A stretch of DNA of 64,000 nucleotides, from contig CH003287.1 in the NCBI GenBank assembly GCA_000149265.1, positions 198,210-262,209 of the forward strand. The letters are read 5' to 3'. Under the pieces are notes generated by a model that did no database searches, was not told the DNA's origin, and saw only the letters and a program-made list of their open reading frames with translations. Shown here one piece after another: positions 1-9,466 of the stretch. Numbering within the stretch: the first letter of the stretch is position 1; each line of letters starts with the position of its first letter. Made by a program: the position numbers and the translations under genes. Source of the DNA: Ciona savignyi. Taxonomy: Eukaryota > Chordata > Ascidiacea > Phlebobranchia > Cionidae.

Positions 1-1
1 T

Positions 2-145
2 CCTGATCGATCGAATGTTCTACTGATACAGACCAAGACTCGAAAATATCAGTTCCAGTTTCTCGATGTCTTCGAGTGCAACCAGTGGTATACGTCGACG
101 TCGTGGCATTCGCACAGACGTCCATCTGGAAAATACAGCAATTAA
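2..145 (+). CDS. partial 3'-terminal exon of a gene entering from the left
   Basis: An open frame of 47 codons runs from the window edge to a TAA at 143-145. The peptide is rich in aromatic, Arg and His residues and includes the stretches RKYQFQFLDVFECNQW and WHSHRRPSGKYSN. The segment is much richer in CpG than the AT-rich DNA after it, and an AATAAA poly(A) signal follows at about 317-322, which fits a terminal exon plus 3'UTR. I do not recognise the family. A competing reading is an antisense exon starting after a TTTTCCAG acceptor on the minus strand, which is also open. Confidence 0.35.
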   Translation, partial: PDRSNVLLIQTKTRKYQFQFLDVFECNQWYTSTSWHSHRRPSGKYSN

Positions 146-584
146 TGTTCGGAACCGGGGCGCTTCTTCAAGCTCTAATTAAACTCTTTACAGCTATAAT
201 ACCAATCTATGCATTTGGATAGGACTTGGACGCAAACTGCCCCTGTGTTATAATTCAATTCACACTTAGATAGTTTTGTTCAATTTTAACTATTTCTTTT
301 AAGTTAAAAGACAACTAATAAACCGCACGTATTTTTTAACACCGATGCTACATATCTTTAGCTTCATTAAATTGTCCAATGCAAGATGTTATAAGAAATA
401 ACTTAGTAAAACATTGGCATATCGTGTTATTTAGGCCTTTGTACAAATGTTTAATCAAGCGGTATCTTGTGTTCAATGTAAATATGCCACGCAAATATGA
501 CTTTTTATACTTCAACAGGTCGATTTGTCATTTCTATTTATTTTTAAATTAAATTGGGTTTTCTTTTTATTGCACCAAAATCAA

Positions 585-725
585 TATAACCTAGGCCATG
601 TTGTCGAACAAATTCCAAAGTTTTTTTGCGAGTCCATTATCCCTTCTGGTAGATGTCGGGGCGATATGCCATTCCTGTCAAGCGATTGACAAAAAAAAAT
701 AGCAACACCAAAAAAGTGACAAAAA
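585..725 (+). repeat. 3' fragment of the 1.5-kb dispersed repeat
   Basis: Matches the last part of the larger copies at 38622-40180 and 62249-63752: the CTTCTGGTAGATGTCGGGGC block, a CATGCC-type block and the terminal A-rich run followed by GACAAAAACGAT. Confidence 0.75.
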
Positions 726-879
726 CGATTCTCCAAATTGAAATCATAATAAACTGCCAAATGACAGCCCAAGGTGAACTGTGTATATTGATTGCATTTA
801 TAATTATCTGCTGTAAATCACCCTTTAGCTCTATTTTGTGTATATAATTTTAGTATCTAGATTTTACATCACTTTACAA

Positions 880-1340
880 TTACAGATTACCTGTATAAAT
901 GTGATACGCATATTAGCCGTGTGAATTTCAATAAATTATGGCATGGTATATTGGTATAAGAGTAATCGATTTCATAAACAAAGTTTATAAGCAATATAAA
1001 AGAAAAAAATATTTTTAAAATTATTACATAAAGAGAAGAAACAAGAACATTTAGGTTTGTTAAATAGGAAGATACAATTATAGAAAACAAATAAATGTAT
1101 AATAGTTATATCGGCAATGTGATTACAATAAATTATGATATAGTATATTGGTATAAGAGAGTAAAACATTAAGTTTGTAGGAAAATTCGCAAGATGTTAG
1201 CCAAGATTATTTTTTAATGTATTAGATAGAAAAATGATACTAGGGAATTTAATAGTCTGTTAAATAGTAATTTACAATAATAGATTACTCGCATAAATGT
1301 AATACTTATATTCGCCATTTGATTTTGAACAAAATTCGAC
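880..1340. repeat. degenerate tandem repeat, three units
   Basis: Three diverged units share TACAAT-ATAGATTAC, AATAAATTATG and ATTGGTATAAGAG. A further fragment with TTAGATAGAAA and GGTTAAATAGTAA occurs at about 2105-2160, on the far side of the hAT insertion. Confidence 0.5.
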
Positions 1341-1389
1341 TCAGGGCATTGGTAGAAGAGAAAAGAGTAATATTCTTCTTGGTTAAAGT

Positions 1390-2003
1390 TAGGGCTGCAA
1401 CGATACTTGTAAAAATGTATCGATAACCGTGGGTCACGTATCGCGATTATCGTTAGTAAGCATAGTGAATTTCCAAAATCTACATAATATGTAAAACCTA
1501 ACCAGGCTTTATACCTTCTAAAGCAGAGGTTCTTAACCAGGGGTAAATTTACCCCTTGGGGGTAAATTTTACCGATTAAAGGGGTAAATTTATTAATTAT
1601 AAGCTAAAGCAAACTTCAATTCAGTTAGTATTAAAATAAAATTGTTACATTCTTGTGTGTTTACTGTAGTTTTTTATAACTAAAAAACGAAAAAATTGCT
1701 TTACTTTTCTTGACAAAGGGCCACCAAGAAGATGGGGTAAATTGTACCTTTTTATTCGGAAAGGGGTAAACGAGACAAAAAAGGTTAAGAACCCCTGTTC
1801 TAAAGGAATAAGCCATGCATTTGTATCAGAAACCAAAAGAACGGTATTTTACGATACTCAAGACGCATTTTTATGCAAAGTTTCCCTAATAAAATAATGC
1901 GTCTGCGATACCATAATCCCATTACTCATTTATTAGTATCGTAGCTGAGCAGTATGGATAATATCGCCATTATCGATATATCGTTGGTTACGTTGCAGCC
2001 CTG
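1390..2003. mobile_element. hAT-like non-autonomous DNA transposon
   Basis: Terminal inverted repeats AGGGCTGCAACG (left) and CGTTGCAGCCCT (right) are followed inward by further inverted complementarity (ATCGATA / TATCGAT). Flanking 8-mers TTAAAGTT and TTAAGGTT are a near match to an 8-bp target duplication, as expected for hAT. It has no transposase frame. It is interrupted by the element at 1524-1797. Confidence 0.75.
1524..1797. mobile_element. hAT MITE nested in the hAT-like element
   Basis: Ends CAGAGGTTCTTAACC and GGTTAAGAACCCCTG are imperfect inverted repeats of the common hAT type. The 8-bp target duplication TTCTAAAG is exact at 1516-1523 and 1798-1805. Length 274 bp, non-coding. 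Confidence 0.9.
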
Positions 2004-2011
2004 TAGTTAAG

Positions 2012-3221
2012 GTTCAATAGCAAAGTTATTACAGATCTGACAAATCCCGTTGCTTGGCAACTGTTGTGTACAATACAATGACCAATTGTTCTATTGTTTG
2101 GTGTATTAGATAGAAAGCTAGAACTAGAGTATTGATTACTAGGTTAAATAGTAAGTTTTATTTGTTACACAATCAATGAACGACAAAAATGTTAATGTGT
2201 TTCAGATATTATAGTGTAAATAGTCGAATATCAGAGTGTAAACAAAAAGGCATTTACACTCAATGCTATTTTCATATCGAAATATATTGGAATGTCATTA
2301 TACCTGAATGATAGTGTTGTTAGGTTACATTTCGTAACGTCTTAAGATGAAAGTATGTAGGCTACTATTTCCAATAAGTTATCAGTTCAGGCAGAAACGA
2401 AATAATTCCTTTAAGCTTTAAATCTTGCACTGTTCTAGTTAATATGGTCTAAACTTAAGAATTAAACAAATCTCTACGAGAAATCGTGTTCGAAAGATGG
2501 GCTCTACGCCATAAAGACTGGCTACGATTGTAAACCAAATCTGTTGCTTTAAAAATTAGACAGGGATAAATTTTAGCAATAAAAATACACGTTCCACCAT
2601 AGTTTCTGCGCGTGATAATGTAAGACTTGTTTTGCAGGGCCCCAAGTGCTTTTGTATAATTACGTGATCAAATACATTGTTACGTTACAAATGCATTGTA
2701 ACATACACACATGCTCAGTTACGTAACACATGCACTATTACATAACATTTGCTTAAATGTACCCTACAAATGCATAGTTACTTGTATTTAATTAATAGCT
2801 ATATAATTTTAATCAAAGGCTGTTGTGATTAAATTAAGTATCGAATAAATGGCAAAGGCACCACTGGTACTATCGTCGAGAAGAAAATTCCTGAACTTAG
2901 CGGTTTAGCCTACTAAATAACTTAGTAGGCGTGCTTTTCAAGTCTGTACGTATACTATTGGAATTCGTGCATTTTTCTTACGGGTGATCCCGAAAAGGTA
3001 AACTATGTAAAGCATATAGCTGTATTTTATTTCAGATAGGTTAATTGACATATTATTGTACAGTAGCCAAAGATATTTATTTATACACTTACATTAGACA
3101 CATCTGTTTTAACTATTTAAGCTTATTTAAATACTTAGCGTAAACTAGATAGCCAGAGCAATGTTTTAAGTTACTAGTTATTCATACCAAATAGTTTGAG
3201 TAATGCCAAAATCAGGAAATC
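2012..3221. other. intergenic, no gene seen
   Basis: AT-rich. About 2660-2780 repeats GTTACGTTACAAATGCATTGTAACA-like blocks several times. No exon was recognised on either strand. Confidence 0.4.
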
Positions 3222-3419
3222 CAGGGCTTCCCAAACTGGGGGTTGCAAAACCGCAGCAGTCGCGCAATGTATTTTAGAGGTCGCAAAGAGGACATTAATT
3301 TTAGACTAACTACTATATTAATTGTACTTTTCTATTTTTTATACATTTGAAACGTTAAGGAGGATCGTAAATTTCAAAAAATTAAGAGGGATCGCAAGGT
3401 TGAAAGTTTTGGAAGCTTG
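3222..3419. mobile_element. hAT-like MITE remnant
   Basis: Starts CAGGGCTTCCCAAACT and ends AGTTTTGGAAGCTTG, imperfect inverted repeats resembling hAT termini. The inside holds GGTCGCAAAG and GGATCGCAAGG, also inverted-repeat-like. No clean target duplication. Confidence 0.55.
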
Positions 3420-4462
3420 GAGATACTAGATAAACACTGCACACGATTTAGTTTAAATGTTATGATCCTTCTATATATATGAGCAACACACGTTTCTAGT
3501 TTTTGTTAGAACTTTTAAGCGCTCCACACACATATAGCGTTTTGCGCAATCCTTCGCGTTTCTCGCGTCTCGTCATCCTTCTCGTCAGGCGTTGCGTTTT
3601 AGAGAGACGCGAGACCATGCACACACACTCGCGTTCATGATGACGTATTGCGTCAAAACATTCCCACGTGGTTTTGTTTACTGGCCATTAGAACAATTGT
3701 TTTCACCAGTAAAAAACGAATTAAGCAAAATATAATGTCCAATCTCTTCACTTTATTGTCACATGTTTCTAGACATATAACCACTCTTTTTTTTACTTAT
3801 GTTCTTTTTATATTTTTTACATCATTTTCATATAACAAACAACTTACTTGACATTTATTTTTATTGCAAAATATCAAACGAAGAAAGAGCAATACAGTGC
3901 TATGAAATGAAAAATTAACTATTACAGTTGGCTTGGAAAGGCAGTGTATATGACTGAAGAAATATAATAACACTGAAATATAAATAAAAATATTATTTAC
4001 AACTAGCTGTATGCTTTACAATTCATTGATACCAAATAACAAATTTGCATTTACAAAGACTGGTATGTTCAATATGAAAGTTACAGAGTTAACAATATCT
4101 GCACAATTGCAGCCATAGCTTCATCGGCTGTTTCCATTGAAACTATATAGTTTAGCAACAGTAAATTTTCCAAAACTATCATACATATCATCCTGCACAA
4201 TGTTGGCCTGAGCTGCACTTTTTCATATATTCGGAATTTCTCTCCAGAATATGTAGGAGGTCTTCCTAGTAATAAAGTGAGTGGTTATTGGAGCTGTGGA
4301 TATCTAGCATCAAATAACGATTAATAAAAAATTAACTGGTAGTGGTCCACATAAATCTGAATATTTTCAATTAGACATTGCAAGAGCAAAATAAACCGAT
4401 GTACAATGGTAAACAAAGTTGTTTACACACAAACAAGTTATGTACAATATGAAAATAACCAC

Positions 4463-5500
4463 CTGCAAATCAACTTTAAAATCCAGCTTTCTTCTTTTGT
4501 GCTGTTGTGCAGACTGCAGCGATTCAGCAGGCGAAGGGCAATCTATTGTTGACGTCATGGATAGATAGTTCTGTTGGGGTGTTTAGTTTACCAGAACTAT
4601 CCCTGTGTTGTGTCATGTGTGCCTGTTAGTTATTACTTCACCAGTATACTTGTTAAACCTATTAAACTACTGGTACCTGTACTTGGTTCAAGCAATGTGT
4701 GCTAACTGTATTATTTAATGGAAACATGTTACATTTTATAAACAATACATACCGGTACAGGTACTTCCTCGATTATCCGGTCTAGTCGGGACAGCGTTCC
4801 TTCAAAACCTGAACGGATAAGTAAAAAAAACGCATAATTGAATTCCTTTAATTAAACCAAAACAACGCAGCAAGAAGCAGATTCAAATGCAACAAAACTT
4901 ACAGTAGAGCGATTTTATTGCCCCACAAAAGTTATTCCACCTCTCTCATTGAAATAGTTCTGAATTTGTCTTGTTAAATAAAAGCTTTGTGAGGTTACAA
5001 TGACAATTAACAAGTCTTGAGCAAAATTGTAAAGTAACACTTCATTGGGTCCAATGGACGGATAATCGAATGCCGGATAATCGAGGAAGCACTGTACTTA
5101 CAATCGGTGACAAAGGTGATCTTGCAAAAATTGCATATTTTCATCATGTTACCATGTTGAACATGTGGCCGCACCAGAACCGCTCACTTTCATTTATCCG
5201 CTTTTTTTCTCTCTTGAAAATCCATTCCTTAAACTTCTCCATATCATCATACATGCCTCTGCTAATAAATGTTCAACACGAAATTCAACAAACATTGTGT
5301 TTCCATTCACACATAAAATAAACCCATATTAAACAATAAACTACCGGTACCGTACCTGGTTCTCCTATTTGGCCACTAATGTAAGTCCAGGTATTTTCTT
5401 TTCTCATTGTATCCTTATAATACTGATTCTTTGAATCATACAGATGAGGACTTGCTTGTACCAAATTAATCAGTAACTCATTAAAATCTGTTTTTGACAT
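4463..5500 (-). pseudogene. MADF (Myb/SANT-like) DNA-binding protein of the Harbinger-like element, remnant
   Basis: Exon 5500-5356 starts at an ATG (MSKTDFNELLINLVQ) and runs through HLYDSKNQYYKD and WTYISGQIG before a GTACGG donor. This fits the MADF fold: an N-terminal helix contacting DNA, then a spaced aromatic pattern. A second candidate exon at 4570-4463 encodes a Ser/Gln-rich, basic segment (SAQQHKRRKLDFKVDLQ) before GTGGTT. The phases of these two exons do not join directly, so an exon is missing or the gene is decayed. The intron between them holds the pogo-like MITE. Such proteins normally help the Harbinger transposase enter the nucleus and recognise element ends (family knowledge). 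Confidence 0.55.
4758..5094. mobile_element. pogo/Tigger-type MITE (Tc1/mariner superfamily)
   Basis: Left end CAGGTACTTCCTCGATTATC; right end, reverse-complemented, CAGTGCTTCCTCGATTATCC. A TA dinucleotide lies on each side (4756-4757 and 5095-5096). Length 337 bp, no transposase. It is inserted in the Harbinger-like element, so it is younger than that element. Confidence 0.9.
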
Positions 5501-5856
5501 TTTTGGATCTATGTCATACAAAAATTGGGCTAAAACTTAGTATAAATGATATTTAAAACCAACTAAACAAATAATTGTTATAATGCTATACTTAAATAAT
5601 CCTTATTTACTTATTCTCTGGTCTACCTGTGATTTTAATTGAAATAATCAACTTAAAACAGTGTCTCTTTCATTTTCCTACCTATTGCGTCTTGCGCAAA
5701 AGTTAAAATATTTTTAACTCTGACGTTTGACGCTATTGAGCCACTTCTCTCGACTTGCGTTTGTCTGGCGCGAGTGTGTGCATGACCCGACGCAAGAAGT
5801 TTTACGGCAGACGCGAGGTTTTGACGCGAAACGCTATATGTGTGTGGAGCCCTTTA

Positions 5857-6569
5857 GACGGTATTTCAATCTCACAGTGTTTATATATGATCCTACACTG
5901 TATCAGTATCGTATTGTTTGAGTTAGCATAAACGTTATGATCGTATACTGTTAGATATATTGCAGCAAAACAGGATTTTGGTTTCTGTTAAACGCTATTT
6001 CAGTATCACAGTGTTTATATATGCGTTACGTAGAAAGACTGCTTCCTTGTTGATGTATTATTAAGCGCTAAAGCTTTATTAGTAGGATATATTGTTCTTT
6101 AATGGTCTATAGTGGTACAATTAAAAACTAGTAAGGCTGTAGAATGTCCTATTACGTTGTGTGCCAGGTAAATATCACGAATGTGAAAGTTATATTTTAT
6201 GAGTGTAAACTGGTTAAAGAGCATTTTAAATATAAGCTATGCTGTATAAACGTAAGTTCTCTACGTAAACGATACTAGTTATTAAAGTTGGACAGCGTAT
6301 ATAGAGAATTATATGGGTTGGAGCTATATACAAAGAGTATACATAATATACAGCTAAAACTAGCATATAGTGTCCAAGTTGAAGCGATAATACCATTGGT
6401 TTTACTCATTATTTTCGTATATTTTTTTTAAGATAGGGGAGTTGCAGTATTAAGGCTGTAGTACCATCATTTGTATGTATCTTACCTAATTTTTAAAGTT
6501 TAACTTTAATCAACTATGTATTCATTCGTAATTTACTGATTACATGCTGATTTTTTGTTGTTTGTCGGA
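5857..6569. other. intergenic, no gene seen
   Basis: AT-rich. The phrase TATTTCA-TCACAGTGTTTATATATG occurs twice (about 5866 and 5996), the trace of a roughly 130-bp duplication. Confidence 0.4.
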
Positions 6570-6845
6570 ATAACTCGGTCAGTCGGTGTGTCCATAATTC
6601 GAAACTGATCGCTAGCTTGTCGGTTGTGTCCTTGGGCAAGGCACTTAACGGACATTGCCTCAACCCAGCAGATTAATGGGTTCTACCAAATTAAAGAAAC
6701 TATCATGTCTATCATACGCAACACATAGCATTAACTCCGGTAACCCGACGGTGGGCGTGAGGTGATCTGACGATTTCCCTTGTGTTAACTCCCTTGTGTT
6801 TTCTCATTCACAGGGATAAACATCCTAACCTTACCTTTGTCACCA
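6570..6845 (+). repeat. tRNA-derived SINE copy, 5' part degraded
   Basis: Contains TGTGTCCTTGGGCAAGGCAC and the CGGTAACCCGACGGTGGGCG block, ending in a GGGATAAACAT-type tail about 60 bp before the NHL-like gene start. Confidence 0.8.
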
Positions 6846-6906
6846 TTAGAGATTACAGCACCACAAAAACTAAGTTTTCGACCAGGCCTTAACATATTTC
6901 TATGAA

Positions 6907-8223
6907 ATGACGAAAAAGAATTGTAACAGCGGGGACTTCGAGTGGCACCCTGGAAGTGACGTCAATGTCCTTGGATCGCTTGACCTGAAACACGGGGAGA
7001 ACGCGTCACTTCAAAACACCCCGGATCTTGCATTATCCCACACTCTAGCGACGTCTAGCGGAGATGTATTTTTACTTTTTATCGGAAATTTCCAACAGGA
7101 AGAAATAGAAGTTTGGAAAATAACGACAACTTCCAACGTAACAGCAAGTTTTAAAGCAAAGATATTTGTACCTGGTGCTAGTCCTGCTTCAAAAATGTCC
7201 TGTGATTGCGCAGCGCGTGACATCACAACGTTAACGGGTGACGTCACGAACTTTACACTTTTCGTCACTTGCCCCGAAAGTGGAAGTATTCGATACATTC
7301 GACTAGGATGCGATTTAGCTTGGCTCGATAACACGAAATATTTTTCAATGAATCATGAATTCAAAAGTTCGAAACTCTACCGACCAAGCGCTGTTACGTC
7401 ATACAGGAACAATGACGTAACAATCGCTGTTGTCTGCGGGTCGTCCGGTTCGTTGTTTTTCTTTAATTTTATCGAAACTTCGGAGAGCGAAGGTTACGTG
7501 GAAGAATTAAACCAAATCGGGGATTTCCCTTTGTCGAACAATTGCGCAATCGCGATGGACTCGTGCGCGAACACATACGTCATATCCCCTCAAAACGATG
7601 ACGTCATTATTATAAAGCCAGCACAGCAAGACTTTAAAGTAAGAACAAAAATCTATAGTTTGATTTCATCGGTTTATAAAAATTTGTATAAAACAGCCAA
7701 ATTTTTGTCTTATTTGTACAAAGTTTTGTTTGTACTTCTTTGGGATTATATGCTTTGTGATAATTGACAAAAGTTTTGATGTCGTTTCTTAGCAAATACA
7801 TAAAAGGCCAATTTTTTAAAGCAGAAAAACCGTAAACAAACTTTTGTTGGGTAAGATGGAACTGTGGATGGAATTGGACTTAAAGATTTTAGATTTTGTT
7901 ATTTATATAACAAAATGTCGATAATATTATATGACTCTCAGAATCAAGTTTAACTCGCCTTGAAATACAATAATCTAAAATCTTTAGATCCAATTGACCA
8001 TTTTGTGACAATATTAACATCTAAATTATTAAAACAGTTTTTCTTTCAATTTTTTTAAACTTTTACTGCATTTCAGACGTCCAAGTTTGTAAAAGGCGTC
8101 CAAGGTTTATCCGTTCAAGAAACAAACACACGCCACCGAGTGCTTGGCGTTTGTACAAAATCCGACCGTGTGGTGGCGCTAAGTGGAACTAACGTAGACA
8201 GCACAAGTACCCTTAACTACGGC
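6907..8223 (+). CDS. putative NHL-like beta-propeller protein, two exons recognised
   Basis: Exon 1 (6907-7638, 244 codons from the ATG) ends at AAA|GTAAGAAC. Exon 2 (8077-8223, 49 codons) follows a pyrimidine-rich TTTCAG acceptor in the same phase and ends at GGC|GTAAGAAG. The protein repeats units of roughly 45-50 residues that end in a beta-strand pattern: DVFLLFIGNFQQEEIEVWKI, NFTLFVTCPESGSIRYIRL, DVTIAVVCGSSGSLFFFNF, NTYVISPQNDDVIIIKP. The last unit (CAIAMDSCANTYVIS) resembles NHL blades. No signal peptide or membrane segment is seen. Further exons after 8223 were not found, so the 3' end is open. A decayed duplicate of the exon-1/intron junction lies at 10190-10320. Function unknown; the role of its NLR neighbour is no proof of a shared pathway. 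Confidence 0.6.
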
Positions 8224-8339
8224 GTAAGAAGTCCCTTATGCATAAAGTCAATATTGAACATGGTTATAGTTTCTGGGCGGTGTTCTGTAACCAATTGCCC
8301 TAAAATCGTGTTTTTTAAGCAATAAGACGTTTTATCTTT

Positions 8340-9466
8340 ATTTTGTTTTATCTATTTAACACGTTGCACTTTTGCCTTGAAAGATATAATATATATTTTT
8401 ATGAATTCGGAGAATTTAATTTGTTTTGATTTAACAGAACTTGACGCAGCGTTAGGATATTACGTTTAGTTTAATCTCCAATAATATTTAATTTAATTAT
8501 TAGAAAATTCAGTTTAAATCTTGTTTAAATCCAAGAATTTTAAGTTAAAATATTCCGTTTAGATTCATTTGGAAAGTTTTAAGTAGTTTGCCCTTCCAGA
8601 ACAAGCGCAATATGATATTTAGTTTTATTACCAAATGTGGAAACGAATTGAAATACAGGGTTTCGTTAACATAACGCATGTACACAGTTTAGTAAGGAAA
8701 CTGATGCATTGTGTTGAAAACGATAAAGACTTTTGATAAAAATGTTAAATAACTTAACTATCGGTATTTAAGCTGCCAAAAAAAATGCAACAAGAAAGAG
8801 GACGCTTTCGAACCCGCAATCAGCATGATACTCGAGAGTTATGCTATTTACGCCTATATGGTTGTTTATGGCGTGTTTTACTAGGATAATGGGAGAACAC
8901 AGTGGATTCTATCGCTCCCACAATACTCAGATTACCTGGTGCTCACCGTCAGGTAATGAGGCGGTGTTAAATGTAATGTGAAAACCCGATGCATTAATCC
9001 ACCAAGCTATTTGGTTTGACAAAATACTTACAAGTTCACTTGGTTTTATTAAGACTTGAAGTGTGTGGAGTCACCTGGTTTCAGTGTTACTTGGGTTTAA
9101 AAGCGCACATGATAAAGAAACAGTCAGGAGCACAGCTTTGTGTGTAGGCTTTAATAGTTTAAATATAAGCGTGACAGGTAGGAAAGAAAACAATGAAAGT
9201 GAGTCATAAATGACGCATCCATAGTTTCTCTTTTTCGTTGCATTAACTTACTTCACGTTCCTGCAATTTTCCTGTTTAACCTGGCAGAAGAACTTTCTAA
9301 TAGATATTTTACCACAATGTGCCTCAAGAATCAAAAGCATAGATTGTGATTTGTAAACAGAGGAAGAAATTTTAGCAGAAGACAAAAAGTGCAAGAAAAA
9401 TGACGATGTTTCGTTTAACTATTTAAACCTTTAAAGGGCTAAGCATTAGGCCATCAAAGTGTAGAA
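8340..9466. other. intergenic, no gene seen
   Basis: AT-rich. About 8805-8880 (minus) has a GGGTTCGAA box-B-like motif in a tRNA-like context, too weak to call. No exon continuing the NHL-like gene was found. Confidence 0.4.

Larger units (their letters stand above)
146..1389. other. intergenic, AT-rich, no gene seen
   Basis: Contains the likely 3'UTR of the edge gene, a fragment of the 1.5-kb repeat at 585-725, and a degenerate repeat zone at about 880-1340. I see no coding exon. Confidence 0.5.
3518..5853. mobile_element. PIF/Harbinger-like DNA transposon carrying a MADF-gene remnant
   Basis: The left end AGCGCTCCACACACATATAG and the right end (reverse complement AGGGCTCCACACACATATAG) are inverted repeats flanked by TTA on both sides (3515-3517 and 5854-5856), the TWA-type duplication of PIF/Harbinger. 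The inverted similarity continues about 100 bp inward as CpG-rich subterminal DNA, including CATGCACACACACTCGCG against CGCGAGTGTGTGCATG. Inside is a minus-strand MADF exon; PIF/Harbinger elements usually carry a Myb/MADF-type accessory gene beside the transposase. The transposase itself is missing or reduced to at most a trace near 5110-5260 (minus). Confidence 0.8.

Noticed and set aside
5110..5260. A Harbinger transposase N-terminus on the minus strand
   Set aside because: One frame hints at a VRP motif, but the stretch is short, shares no further transposase motifs and cannot be joined to the MADF exon.
8805..8885. tRNA-like sequence on the minus strand with GGGTTCGAA
   Set aside because: The acceptor stem and anticodon arm cannot be paired convincingly; probably a chance or decayed SINE head.
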